From the NCBI GenBank assembly GCA_036524155.1, contig DATDCV010000691.1, positions 1-24,128 on the forward strand: 24,128 bases of DNA, read 5' to 3'. This document shows positions 8,135 through 15,934 of the stretch, one piece after another; the stretch's first letter is position 1; each line of letters opens with the position of its first letter. A program made the position numbers and the translations under genes. Origin of the DNA: DATDCV01 sp036524155. Lineage in GTDB: Bacteria; Verrucomicrobiota; Verrucomicrobiia; Limisphaerales; UBA8199. Under the pieces are notes generated by a model. The model was not told where the DNA came from. It did not search any database and saw only the letters and a list, made by a program, of their open reading frames with translations.

Positions 8135-9589
8135 TCAGTTTGTGGCAGTGCAGTCGCGGGTCCTCGGCCGCAGCAGGAACATCAGACCCGCCGCGAGCAG
8201 CGCCGGAACTGCGCAAAAAGCAAACCCGGTCGCCAGTGGCACCCCGCTGTCTTTAAGTTTGCCAAGCAAAGGTGTCACAAAAGCGCCCGATGAAATGCCA
8301 ACGAAATTCATGAGACCGTAGCCCGTGGCCCTGAGGCGCGGTGGGGCGATCTGGCAGAGGATGGGCATGTTGTTGGCATCAAACATGCCGAACCCCAACC
8401 CGAATAGCACAGTGGACGCTATCGCTAGCGCAAAGCTCGGCGCCAGCCCGATACCCACCATCGCCGGCACGATCAACAGCAGGCCCAGCGCGCTGACATA
8501 CGTGCGCCCGCGTGTGCTGCGCGCTGACCAGCGGTCCGCCAGCCGGCCGCCAATCAGCACGCCGCCAAACGCCGCGCCGGCATTGGTGATCGTGGCCCAT
8601 AGTCCCGAGGGCGCCTGGGCCATGGCGAAGCGGTCCTGGAGCAACGTCGGCAGCCAGTTCTTTACCGCCCAGCCCGGCAGGCTCGGCAGCGAGAAACACA
8701 GCAGCAGAATTACATATCCCAGCCAATAAACATTGGGGTTGGCACGCTCGCTGGGAAGTCGCGTTACCGGAGGGTCGCTTAGATTCCCTCTCCTCCTTTG
8801 GAGGAGAGGGGCAGGGAGAGGAGGCGTTTTGTGTCGAGATTCCTCTGTCACACTGCTATGGTGTTGCGAGTCTCCTGCCTCGGGTTGGGGGGCCTCGTCG
8901 CTGCGGCCTTCTCCTCCTGGGGCCGAGAGGGATTGCGAACCCGGGCCCATTCCGGCACCCGGCTCACCTCGTTTTTCCCTCAGGAACAGTATCAGGACGA
9001 CCGCGTAACCTACCCCGAGCGCTCCGCAGCTAACGAAGGCCGTTCGCCAGGAGACTTCCTGCGCCACCCAGCCGCCCACACCTCCGAGGGCCTGGCCCAT
9101 ATAAATCCCGCTCATGTGGGCGCCCACCGCCAGCGAACGCGTCGCTCCCGGGTGGTAATCGGCGATCAGTGCCAGGCCGGCGGGGATGTAGAAGGCCTCG
9201 CTGACGCCCATGATGCCCCGCAAAATGTAAAGCTGCTGAAAATCAATCGCCCAGCCCATAAGTAACGTCACCGCCGACCAGATTCCCAGGCTGGCGACGA
9301 TCAGCCATTTGCGGTTGATGCGGTCCGCGATCGCTCCCCCCACGGGGCTGCAGAAGGCGTACACCCACATGAAGATTGCCATGAGTTGGCCAAAACGCTC
9401 CGCGCTCTGCAGTTCGACAATGTCAGCCTTGATCGACAACCCCATGGTGGCGAGCATCTGGCGATCGAGGTAATTCAGCAGGGCAACCGGCCAGAGCATT
9501 GCCACGACGAGCCACGCGGATCGGGCTGGTGAAACCCCGGAGTAGGTGCCCTCTTCGTTGGACAGATTGAAAGGCTGCGTGGCGCTCAT
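8135..9589 (-). CDS. MFS transporter, probable sialic acid importer, with repeat-derived central loop
   Basis: Major facilitator superfamily permease of 484 residues with 12 predicted helices in two six-helix halves. The N-half holds NYLDRQMLATMG (residues 39-50) and the loop 2-3 motif GGAIADRINRKWL (residues 84-96), typical of anion:cation symporter and sugar-acid carriers. Its place between nanM and nanA, 6 nt and 3 nt from its neighbours, suggests it imports N-acetylneuraminate (a NanT role), but substrate cannot be read from sequence. The central cytoplasmic loop (about residues 207-285) is abnormally long, rich in P, E, G, S and R, and encoded by repeat sequence shared with the echA tail. 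Both membrane halves on either side look intact, so the carrier is probably functional. Confidence 0.87.
   Translation of the reverse strand: MSATQPFNLSNEEGTYSGVSPARSAWLVVAMLWPVALLNYLDRQMLATMGLSIKADIVELQSAERFGQLMAIFMWVYAFCSPVGGAIADRINRKWLIVASLGIWSAVTLLMGWAIDFQQLYILRGIMGVSEAFYIPAGLALIADYHPGATRSLAVGAHMSGIYMGQALGGVGGWVAQEVSWRTAFVSCGALGVGYAVVLILFLREKRGEPGAGMGPGSQSLSAPGGEGRSDEAPQPEAGDSQHHSSVTEESRHKTPPLPAPLLQRRRGNLSDPPVTRLPSERANPNVYWLGYVILLLCFSLPSLPGWAVKNWLPTLLQDRFAMAQAPSGLWATITNAGAAFGGVLIGGRLADRWSARSTRGRTYVSALGLLLIVPAMVGIGLAPSFALAIASTVLFGLGFGMFDANNMPILCQIAPPRLRATGYGLMNFVGISSGAFVTPLLGKLKDSGVPLATGFAFCAVPALLAAGLMFLLRPRTRDCTATN
8785..8825. repeat. 41-bp palindromic repeat, copy 1 (inside MFS gene)
   Basis: The core CCCTCTCCTCCTTTGGAGG is followed by GAGAGGGG and GGGAGAGGAGG, so it can fold on itself. 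It matches 37 of 41 bases at 18000-18040 inside echA. Here it is read as TPPLPAPLLQRRRGN in the transporter's central loop. Confidence 0.8.
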
Positions 9590-9595
9590 TCAAAC

Positions 9596-10660
9596 CTAAC
9601 GATTGCCTCCGAAATTCAGGCCCCAGATCTCGGGTGAGCGCACGCCCGGACGGACTTCGCCGCTTGGTATGATGTAGCGCCCCCGCCAGAACACGGTCGG
9701 AGTTGTCGCTCGAGGTGCAGGCACTTCTCCGTTCGTGGACCAGATATTCATGGCCGCATCATAACCCAGGATCGCTTTCGGGAAGCCCGGGTGTTTCTCC
9801 ACCGGCTGAAATCCCGCGAGGGAGCCGTCGTCGCCGCCAACGATGAAAAACGCGGAACCGTCGACGGGCGCCGGCGAAGGTGCGGCGACCGAAGGTTTTG
9901 GCAAGCCCGCCAGCCGATGCCAGCCTTGGCCAGGCCGATAGCGCCAGGAATCGCGGAGGTAGATTCGCGCGGGCCGGCCGTTGAGTGGTTCAATCGCTGC
10001 GCCTCCGGCAAGATAGAAACCCCCAGCTAAGGTTGCGGCGACCGGCAGAATGCGCGGTTTGCCGGGGCAAGGATCAATCTCTTCCCACTTTAACGGCGTG
10101 GCCTTGAGATCCATGGTGAAGCACCGGTTCAGCGCTGAGATCTCGCCGGGTTGTTCGGAGCCACAGGCGATGTAGACCGTCGAGCCCACGAGTGCGCCCG
10201 CCGCGTTCGCTAAAGGCAAGGGCAGACCGGGCAACGGCGAGGTGGTCAGCCGGCCGCGGGACCATTTCAGCAGAAAAGTGTCCGCGTAATGCCGTGTGGC
10301 GCCGCTGCCGCCGACGCAGAGAATGCCGCGTCTTGTGGTCAGGGACACCCCGTAGGCCAGTGGTCGCGGCAACTTGCCGACGAGCCTCCATTGGGCATTT
10401 GGTTCGCTCAGCGCGTATACCGGGTCATGCCAGACTTTCTTGCCGTTCTGCCAGGGAAAGCCTTCCGGAAAATTCGCGCCGCCGGCCACGAGCAGTGCGC
10501 CGCCGCTCCCGCCGGCGAAAGCGCCGGCCACCCCCAGTTTGTTGGGCAGCGGAGGCAGTCGCGACCAATCGAGCGAGCTCGCGACTGTGGTCGAGACCAG
10601 GCAGAGGGAGACCAGCGCGATCAAGGCAGAAGATGGCGAATAGCTGGGCTCAAGGTTCAT
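9596..10660 (-). CDS. nanM: N-acetylneuraminate epimerase (mutarotase), kelch beta-propeller
   Basis: Speeds conversion of alpha- to beta-N-acetylneuraminate released by sialidases, normally in the periplasm. The 354-residue protein begins with a hydrophobic export segment (ALIALVSLCLVSTTVASS) that is unusual in lacking a positive charge before the core. Kelch-type propeller repeats follow, including GALLVAGGANFPEGFPW, KKVWHDPVYAL, GILCVGGSG, GGFYLAGGA and FFIVGGDDG. The GGANFP and KKVWHD blocks are characteristic of the NanM/cyclically permuted mutarotase family. The ATG at 10660 is chosen over an in-frame TTG at 10669, which would add three residues. It is the first gene of the operon, divergent from fucI across 255 nt. 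No sialidase gene is in the window. Confidence 0.9.
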   Translation of the reverse strand: MNLEPSYSPSSALIALVSLCLVSTTVASSLDWSRLPPLPNKLGVAGAFAGGSGGALLVAGGANFPEGFPWQNGKKVWHDPVYALSEPNAQWRLVGKLPRPLAYGVSLTTRRGILCVGGSGATRHYADTFLLKWSRGRLTTSPLPGLPLPLANAAGALVGSTVYIACGSEQPGEISALNRCFTMDLKATPLKWEEIDPCPGKPRILPVAATLAGGFYLAGGAAIEPLNGRPARIYLRDSWRYRPGQGWHRLAGLPKPSVAAPSPAPVDGSAFFIVGGDDGSLAGFQPVEKHPGFPKAILGYDAAMNIWSTNGEVPAPRATTPTVFWRGRYIIPSGEVRPGVRSPEIWGLNFGGNR

Positions 10661-10846
10661 GCTCTGCAAGGAGCGAGCCTAATGTAAACAGCGGGCACGC
10701 GCGACATGTATCTGTGACAATTCGCGAGAGCCCGGAAGCTTAGCCGTAGCCCAGCCGCGGCGGTGTCGGTCGTCACGTTTCCAGCCTCAGGAGACTGGCA
10801 GAAAAGGCGTCGCCCTGTTCCAGCAGGTATTGCCTCCAATGACCCG

Positions 10847-10879
10847 CCGAAAGTCCTTGGGACTTTTTGAGACTTTCGG
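10847..10879 (+). promoter_or_regulatory. Competing hairpins in fucI leader (possible attenuator)
   Basis: CCGAAAGTC (10847-10855) can pair with GACTTTCGG (10871-10879). Its inner part AAAGTCC (10850-10856) can instead pair with GGACTTT (10860-10866), giving a 7-bp stem with a TTG loop and a run of five T at 10864-10868. The two folds exclude each other, as in terminator/antiterminator pairs, and lie 37 nt before the fucI start codon. No ligand or leader peptide is identified. Confidence 0.4.
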
Positions 10880-10915
10880 CTTTCAAGCTTTCACAGCTTT
10901 TGTAGGTTTGCCTCC

Positions 10916-12712
10916 ATGAAAGTTACATCTCCTGTTAACCGTCTCATCGGCGACATGCCAAAGGTCGGGATTCGGCCCGTTATCGATGGGCGCCGAAAGG
11001 GTGTTCGAGAGTCGCTCGAAAAGACAACCATGGGCATGGCGAGGGCGGCGGCTCGCCTGGTGACATCGCGCCTGCGTCACGCCAATGGGTTGCCGGTGGA
11101 ATGCGTGGTTGCCGATACGTGCATCGGCGGCGTGGCCGAAGCCGCGATGGCGGCGGAGAAGTTTCGCAAAGAGGGCGTCGGCGTGTCCCTCACGGTAACG
11201 CCGTGTTGGTGCTACGGCTCGGAGACGATGGACATGGACCTGACCGCGCCCAAGGCGGTGTGGGGCTTCAACGGCACGGAGCGTCCCGGGGCGGTTTACC
11301 TCGCCGCTGTCAGCGCCGCGCACACTCAGAAAGGCCTTCCCGCTTTTACGATTTATGGGCGGGACGTGCAGGACATCGGCGACACTGCCATCCCCGGCGA
11401 GGTCGCCGAGAAGATCCTCCGGTTTGTGAAGGCCGGTCTTGCGGTGGGGGCGGTCCGCGGCAAGTCCTACCTGTCGGTGGGTTCGGTTTCCATGGGCATT
11501 GCGGGTTCCATTGTTAATCACGATTTCTTTGAGGATTACCTGGGAATGCGTCTCGAGTCGGTTGACAGCACGGAGTTTTTGCGCCGCATCGAGGAGAAGA
11601 TTTACGACGAGCGGGAATTCGCGCGGGCGCATGCGTGGGTTCGAAAGAACTGCCCGGAAGGAAAGGACTACAACAAGAAGCCCAACACGCGCAAGCGGAA
11701 GGACTGGGAATGGGAGTTCGTGGTGAAATGCACGATCATCATGCGCGACCTGATGGTCGGCAATCCCCGCCTGGCCAGGCTGGGCTTCGGCGAGGAGGCC
11801 CTCGGCCACAACGCGATCGCCTCGGGTTTCCAGGGCCAACGGCAGTGGACCGACCATTTCCCCAACGGCGATTTCATGGAGGCGATGCTGAACACCTCCT
11901 TCGATTGGAACGGCATCCGGCAGCCGTACATTGTGGCCACCGAAAACGATTCCTTGAACGGCGTCTGCATGCTGCTGGGGCACGTGTTGACCGGCACGGC
12001 GCAGATCTTCGCGGATGTCCGGACATACTGGAGTCCCGACTCCGTCAAGCGCGTGACCGGGGAACAACTCACGGGCGCGGCCGCGCAGGGCATGATACAC
12101 CTTATCAACTCGGGCGCTGCCGCCCTCGACGGCTGCGGGGAGTTAAAGCGTGCCGGACGGGCAGTGATGAAGCCCTTCTGGGAAATCACGCCACAAGAAG
12201 CGCAGGCCTGCATCCGTGCGACGAAGTGGTGCCCGGCCAGCCTGGGCTATTTCCGCGGGGGGGGCTTCTCCAGCAGCTTTGGCACCCGGGCCAGTATGCC
12301 GGCGACCATGTTCCGGCTGAACCTGGTAAAAGGGATCGGCCCCGCGCTCCAAATTGCGGAAGGGGAATTTCTGGATATCCCCGAGAGCATCTACAGCGCT
12401 CTGGAGACGCGCACCGATCCGTCGTGGCCGACCCATTGGTTTGCACCGCGGATTGGCGGTTCAGGAGTGTTTCGCGACGTCTATAACGTCATGAACGCCT
12501 GGGGCGCCAACCACGGCGTTCTCAGTTACGGCCACATCGGCGCGGACCTGATCACCCTGGCTTCGATGCTGCGGATACCCGTTTACATGCACAACGTTGA
12601 TCCGGGACAAATCTTCCGCCCCTCGGCGTGGACGACGTTCGGCACCGGCGATATCGAGGCCGCTGACGCGCGGGCCTGTGCCAATTTCGGCCCGCTCTAC
12701 GGCAAGGTATAG
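10916..12712 (+). CDS. fucI: L-fucose isomerase
   Basis: Mn2+-dependent ketol isomerase converting L-fucose to L-fuculose (also D-arabinose to D-ribulose) in the cytosol. At 598 residues it is full length (E. coli FucI 591). The N-terminal domain has PKVGIRPVIDGRR (15-27). The signature GFQGQRQWTDHFPNGD runs into FMEAMLNTSFDWNG and then VATENDSLNGV, which carry the acidic metal ligands (E322 and D345 are the likely pair). Further conserved blocks are YFRGGGFSSSF and WFAPRIGGSG. Near the C-terminus, WGANHGVLSYGHIGADLI holds the expected metal-ligand histidine (about H533). The ATG at 10916 precedes the family-like start; no strong ribosome site is seen. No fuculokinase or aldolase is in the window, so the rest of the pathway must be elsewhere. 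Confidence 0.96.
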   Translation: MKVTSPVNRLIGDMPKVGIRPVIDGRRKGVRESLEKTTMGMARAAARLVTSRLRHANGLPVECVVADTCIGGVAEAAMAAEKFRKEGVGVSLTVTPCWCYGSETMDMDLTAPKAVWGFNGTERPGAVYLAAVSAAHTQKGLPAFTIYGRDVQDIGDTAIPGEVAEKILRFVKAGLAVGAVRGKSYLSVGSVSMGIAGSIVNHDFFEDYLGMRLESVDSTEFLRRIEEKIYDEREFARAHAWVRKNCPEGKDYNKKPNTRKRKDWEWEFVVKCTIIMRDLMVGNPRLARLGFGEEALGHNAIASGFQGQRQWTDHFPNGDFMEAMLNTSFDWNGIRQPYIVATENDSLNGVCMLLGHVLTGTAQIFADVRTYWSPDSVKRVTGEQLTGAAAQGMIHLINSGAAALDGCGELKRAGRAVMKPFWEITPQEAQACIRATKWCPASLGYFRGGGFSSSFGTRASMPATMFRLNLVKGIGPALQIAEGEFLDIPESIYSALETRTDPSWPTHWFAPRIGGSGVFRDVYNVMNAWGANHGVLSYGHIGADLITLASMLRIPVYMHNVDPGQIFRPSAWTTFGTGDIEAADARACANFGPLYGKV

Positions 12713-12881
12713 GAGCGCGTTCTTAAATTGTAGCCGCCGAGGTAGCGAGGCTCTGGGGGCTGCGGGCGCATTCCATTCACCTTGAACCGCTGGGCCATCG
12801 ACGCGCTGCCGTCGGCGCCTGTCCTATAATCCGCGGTTACTCTAATCAGGCTCGTTACGCCAGAGCCAATATTGAAGGTGT

Positions 12882-13559
12882 CTACGCCGCGGCCAGTTTT
12901 TGGTGGTTATGCGAAAGTGCCCAGACGCCAAACTGCTTAACTTCTTCCAGGCAGCGGCGGATGGCCTTCATGCTAATCGGGCTCGGGGTTCGGCGTACGC
13001 CGTCGGCACTTTTGACCGGACTGGCGGTGCAGGCGGCGATCTTGTCTTCCGTCACCGAACTGACGCGTTTGACGAGGTCGGCAGCAGTGAACTCGTACCG
13101 GCCGTTTACCCGCTGGTAGCCGAGCAGGTCGCGCAGCACCAGGCAACCCCGCGTATGGCTCATGTTAACATCCGGCGGCGCGCAGAGCGCCGTTGGATTT
13201 TCTATAACCTGGATGAAGATCGTCCGGATCGTGCCGAGCACAGGGTCTTTTTCGTAAGTGAACGGGCCGACTTTGATCTTTAGCTTCGAGAGTTCCTGGA
13301 CGATTGCCGTCTCCAGCTCGCCGATGCGTCCGGCGAACATCGGCGGCACGGCAAACCGAATTGTCCCGGTCGGTTCCAGCGGATTGCAGGTGTTGTCGAA
13401 CGTGACAAAGTCCATGAACCTGCGGTTCCACTTCTCATGCTCTTTTTCGAACAGAGGCTCAAGCACATTGCCCGTCAGGTAATCGCACAACTCCATGATG
13501 CGATGAGTGCGCCAATGGATCGGTGCGTTTGCGAGTGTAAAGTTCAGTTTTCGATGCAT
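12882..13559 (-). CDS. Hypothetical protein, 225 residues
   Basis: I do not recognise the family. The ATG at 13559 is chosen because GGAG lies 6 nt upstream and because the 85 codons before it in the open frame are repeat-derived (QICNLPYRR-type translation of the inverted-repeat element). The protein starts MHRKLNFTLANAPIHWR, is mixed alpha/beta, soluble and without a signal or membrane segment. It contains a central stretch VGPFTYEKDPVLGTIRTIFI and a basic C-terminal helix (SMKAIRRCLEEVKQFGVWAL). A composition unlike the shadow frames, an SD site and a clear N-terminus favour a real gene. It is convergent with fucI (169 nt apart) and lies 427 nt downstream of the hydrogenase operon, so a link to that operon is unlikely. 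Confidence 0.6.
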   Translation of the reverse strand: MHRKLNFTLANAPIHWRTHRIMELCDYLTGNVLEPLFEKEHEKWNRRFMDFVTFDNTCNPLEPTGTIRFAVPPMFAGRIGELETAIVQELSKLKIKVGPFTYEKDPVLGTIRTIFIQVIENPTALCAPPDVNMSHTRGCLVLRDLLGYQRVNGRYEFTAADLVKRVSSVTEDKIAACTASPVKSADGVRRTPSPISMKAIRRCLEEVKQFGVWALSHNHQKLAAA

Positions 13560-13659
13560 CGTTTGCTCCGTTTGCCTGGGCAGCTTCGCTGCCGTGTTGA
13601 TTGTTGTCGTGTGGCCGCGGCGATTAGCTCGCCGTCGAACATGAGCGCCCAGGGCCAAT

Positions 13660-13811
13660 GACAAAGTCGCCATAAGTCCGTGTCGTGTAGCGCAGATTTG
13701 TAATCTGCCGCATCGCGGATTTTCAATCGGCAGAGCACCGGAACCGCTGGGCGTCCTGCAGGTTACAAACCTGCGATACGGCAGATTACAAATCTGCGCT
13801 ACGACTTTGTC
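13660..13811. repeat. About 150-bp inverted-repeat element (MITE/REP-like)
   Basis: A perfect 24-bp inverted repeat (13687-13710 against 13779-13802, core GCAGATTTGTAATCTGC) sits inside a second 10-bp pair, GACAAAGTCG (13660-13669) and CGACTTTGTC (13802-13811). A smaller palindrome GCAGGTTACAAACCTGC lies within at 13758-13774. It carries no gene. The gene-free stretch 13560-13986 consists of this element, the tandem hairpin after echF, and otherwise nothing I can identify. Confidence 0.8.
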
Positions 13812-13950
13812 CACAGCCCTGAACGTGCGCCGCGAAAAGCCAACACCAGCCTCGCATCAGGTATGCCAGCCCGCGAGGGGGGCGCATCATTCAGAGTCAC
13901 AAGACCTTCCCGCAACCCGCTCCGGTCGATGATGGTGCGACTTTTCGTTA

Positions 13951-13979
13951 CCGACGAAACTTCGTCGGCGAACTTCGCC
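13951..13979 (-). terminator. Tandem hairpins just after echF
   Basis: CCGACGAA-AC-TTCGTCGG (13951-13968) abuts and shares two bases with GGCGAA-C-TTCGCC (13967-13979). They begin 8 nt after the echF stop codon, where an operon terminator would sit. No U-tract follows on the transcribed strand, so they may instead stabilise the 3' end of the mRNA. Confidence 0.45.
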
Positions 13980-13986
13980 GTGCTCT

Positions 13987-14316
13987 TCAGTAAAACTCGC
14001 GGTCTTTGGTCACCGCCGGCCCGGCATGGGCGGTGGCCAGCTTCAGGGACGTTTTCGGACAAGCCTCGACACAATACCCGCAGGTGATGCACATCAGCCG
14101 ATCGATGGCCCATTTCTTGAGGGTGCGGTTTACGAGCAGTGCGCCGGTGGGGCATCTTTTCGCGCACACCGTGCAAAAGACACAGGTCTCTCTGGAAAAC
14201 ACCAGTGTGCCTCGGGAATCGGGTATCTCCTTTCTCGGTTCGAACGGGTACCGGTTCGTAACCGGTTTCTTTACGGCCCATTTCAGGGCCAGCAGGGACA
14301 TGGAAAAATAGGGCAT
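13987..14316 (-). CDS. echF: Ech hydrogenase 2[4Fe-4S] ferredoxin-like subunit
   Basis: Peripheral electron-transfer subunit passing electrons between ferredoxin and the small subunit. The 109-residue protein has two complete cluster motifs, CVFCTVCAKRCP (C45, C48, C51, C55) and CITCGYCVEACP (C76, C79, C82, C86), enough for two [4Fe-4S] clusters. This is the arrangement of EchF/HycF/NuoI. The ATG at 14316 is used because it lies 4 nt after the echE stop; an upstream in-frame Met at 14388 would fall inside echE. It is the last gene of the six-gene operon. Confidence 0.9.
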   Translation of the reverse strand: MPYFSMSLLALKWAVKKPVTNRYPFEPRKEIPDSRGTLVFSRETCVFCTVCAKRCPTGALLVNRTLKKWAIDRLMCITCGYCVEACPKTSLKLATAHAGPAVTKDREFY

Positions 14317-14320
14317 ACGA

Positions 14321-15496
14321 TCAGCGCTCGGTGCAGCTAATGCACGGATCAATAGTGAGGACCAGGATGGGCACGTCGGCCAGATCACAACCTTGCAGCA
14401 ATTTCACCAGGGCTGGAAGGTTGGCGAACGTGGGCGTGCGCACCCGGAATCTTTGCAGGTTCCTGGTTCCGTTTGCTTTCAGGTAATACACCACCTCGCC
14501 GCGCGGTTGCTCGGTGCGGGCGATATGCTCGCCGCTGGGGTTGCCGGTGACTTTTACCGAGATCTCTCCCTCGGGCAACCGGGCGATTGCCTGGTAAATG
14601 AGCCGGATCGATTGGAAGATCTCCTCACACCGGACAACGCAGCGCGCGAACGAATCTCCCTCGGGCCGGGTGATTGGTGCGAACTCAAGATCGCTGTAGG
14701 CCGCGTAGCCGAGCTTGCGCATATCCTGCCCGATTCCGCTGGCCCGCAACGTTGGCCCGACACAACCCAGGTCGTCTGCTTCCTGCCGTGAGAGCACGCC
14801 GACTCCGCACAGTCGCTGTTTCACGGAGTTATCGCGGAGGAATACGCGCGTAATCTCCCTGCTTTCCTTCTCAACTTTGTCCAACTCCGACAGCAGCAGC
14901 TTTTCCTGCTCAGGATCAATATCCCGGCGCACTCCGCCGATTTTGCAGGAGCCGAAAATGACCCGTCCGCCGGTGGTGGCTTCGATGAGGTTGAGCACGC
15001 GTTCGCGCACGCGCCAGGAGTGCATGAACAGGCTCTCGAACCCCATGGCATCGGCCATCAGCCCCAGCCAGAGCAGGTGACTGTGAATTCGCGATAGCTC
15101 ACCCCAGATGCTCCGCAGGTATGCCGCCCGCCTGGGCACATCGATCGCCATCATGGCTTCCACTGCCTGGCAATAGGTTTGCCCGTGAATGAAGCTGCAA
15201 ATCCCGCAGATGCGTTCGGCAATGTATACAAACTCGAGGTAGTCCTTTTTCTCGACCAACTTTTCCAGACCACGGTGGATGAAACCGATTGAGGGGCGGG
15301 CTTCGACCACTTTTTCGTCCTCAACCACGAGGTCCAGGTGGATCGGCTCCGGCAGCACCGGATGCTGCGGTCCGAAGGGGATGATGGTCCGGCCCCGCAG
15401 GACAGGCGTCCCGCCTGTCGCTGTTCGTTGTTCAGCGACGGTTGGGGCTGACTGCGGGTTCCGGGTGTGAGCCGGGCTGGATATAAGCGAGTTCAT
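14321..15496 (-). CDS. echE: Ech-type [NiFe] hydrogenase large (catalytic) subunit
   Basis: Carries the NiFe active site that makes or consumes H2. Both cysteine pairs are present: ERICGICSFIHG (C97, C100) near the N-terminus and DPCISCTER (C385, C388) at the very end. The four cysteines separate it from complex I NuoD, which lacks them. The protein stops directly after CTER, so there is no C-terminal extension to cleave. This is as in CooH-type group 4 enzymes and implies maturation without an endopeptidase. Homology starts at TIIPFGPQHPVLPEPIH (residue 37). The first 36 residues include a palindromic repeat read as ATGGTPVLRG and have no counterpart in the family. The start ATG overlaps the echD stop (ATGA), so translation is probably coupled. 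Confidence 0.94.
   Translation of the reverse strand: MNSLISSPAHTRNPQSAPTVAEQRTATGGTPVLRGRTIIPFGPQHPVLPEPIHLDLVVEDEKVVEARPSIGFIHRGLEKLVEKKDYLEFVYIAERICGICSFIHGQTYCQAVEAMMAIDVPRRAAYLRSIWGELSRIHSHLLWLGLMADAMGFESLFMHSWRVRERVLNLIEATTGGRVIFGSCKIGGVRRDIDPEQEKLLLSELDKVEKESREITRVFLRDNSVKQRLCGVGVLSRQEADDLGCVGPTLRASGIGQDMRKLGYAAYSDLEFAPITRPEGDSFARCVVRCEEIFQSIRLIYQAIARLPEGEISVKVTGNPSGEHIARTEQPRGEVVYYLKANGTRNLQRFRVRTPTFANLPALVKLLQGCDLADVPILVLTIDPCISCTER
15401..15419. repeat. Palindrome within echE N-terminal extension
   Basis: GACAGGCG-TCC-CGCCTGTC, an 8-bp perfect stem with a 3-nt loop. It is read in echE as part of GGTPVL, a peptide I associate with dispersed palindromic repeats in Verrucomicrobiota and Planctomycetota genomes (from memory, not checked). 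Confidence 0.6.
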
Positions 15497-15927
15497 GGGC
15501 GTGGCATCGAGGTGGTCGCAAGGGTCGCGTCGCCCGAAGGAGGTTTGGCGCTCGGGGGTAGCGGGTTCGCTTGGGGAGCCTTGGTGCTTCCAAAAGGGAA
15601 TTTGATGGTGGTTTGGTAGAGAGTGCCATGAAAATCGACTGCGATGCCATCCACATGCACGTTGAAAAGATCATGGAGTTCGTTTTCGTACAGGAACGCC
15701 CCCCAATAAACTGAAGTGATGCTGGGCATCCGGGCGGCGGTCGGGGAGAGTTCCATGCGCAAGTGTCGCAGCCCCCCATTCAGATCGAAGGTGTAGGTCA
15801 GCTCGAGGCGTTTGGGAAGGCGCGTGGCGCCAATCTGGACGAGCCGATAGCCGTCATTTTTGAGCCCGCTCGCCTTTTGGAGCAGCGCGTCCGGCGCGAT
15901 GATCTCGAATTGCATTGGCTGACTCAT
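15493..15927 (-). CDS. echD: Ech hydrogenase 30-kDa-like subunit (NuoC family)
   Basis: Structural subunit of the hydrophilic arm, equivalent to the NuoC/30-kDa subunit of complex I. The 144-residue protein holds the family's core near residues 70-100: SITSVYWGAFLYENELHDLF, where E..LHDLF corresponds to the conserved ErEiyDLFGI block. The ATG at 15927, 7 nt after the echC stop, begins MSQPMQFEII. Upstream frame sequence belongs to echC in another frame. The C-terminal 25 residues are low complexity (P, S, A, T). It overlaps echE by 4 nt. Confidence 0.87.
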   Translation of the reverse strand: MSQPMQFEIIAPDALLQKASGLKNDGYRLVQIGATRLPKRLELTYTFDLNGGLRHLRMELSPTAARMPSITSVYWGAFLYENELHDLFNVHVDGIAVDFHGTLYQTTIKFPFGSTKAPQANPLPPSAKPPSGDATLATTSMPRP

Positions 15928-15934
15928 AAGGTCT

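Noticed and set aside
10883..12100. 405-residue minus-strand frame antisense to fucI
   Set aside because: Shadow of a strongly conserved enzyme gene; sequence is rich in H, R, G and A with no recognisable fold.
12713..12881. Terminator between convergent fucI and the hypothetical gene
   Set aside because: Only a 5-bp GGCTC/GAGCC stem (about 12850-12868) without a T-tract is visible, too weak to call.
13660..13811. CRISPR-like or tRNA-like structure
   Set aside because: There is one nested inverted repeat, no regularly spaced direct repeats, and no cloverleaf or anticodon arm; no CRISPR array, tRNA or rRNA was found in the window.
13799..14281. 160-residue minus-strand frame overlapping echF
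   Set aside because: Runs through echF out of frame and then through hairpin and repeat DNA; the echF frame has both ferredoxin motifs.
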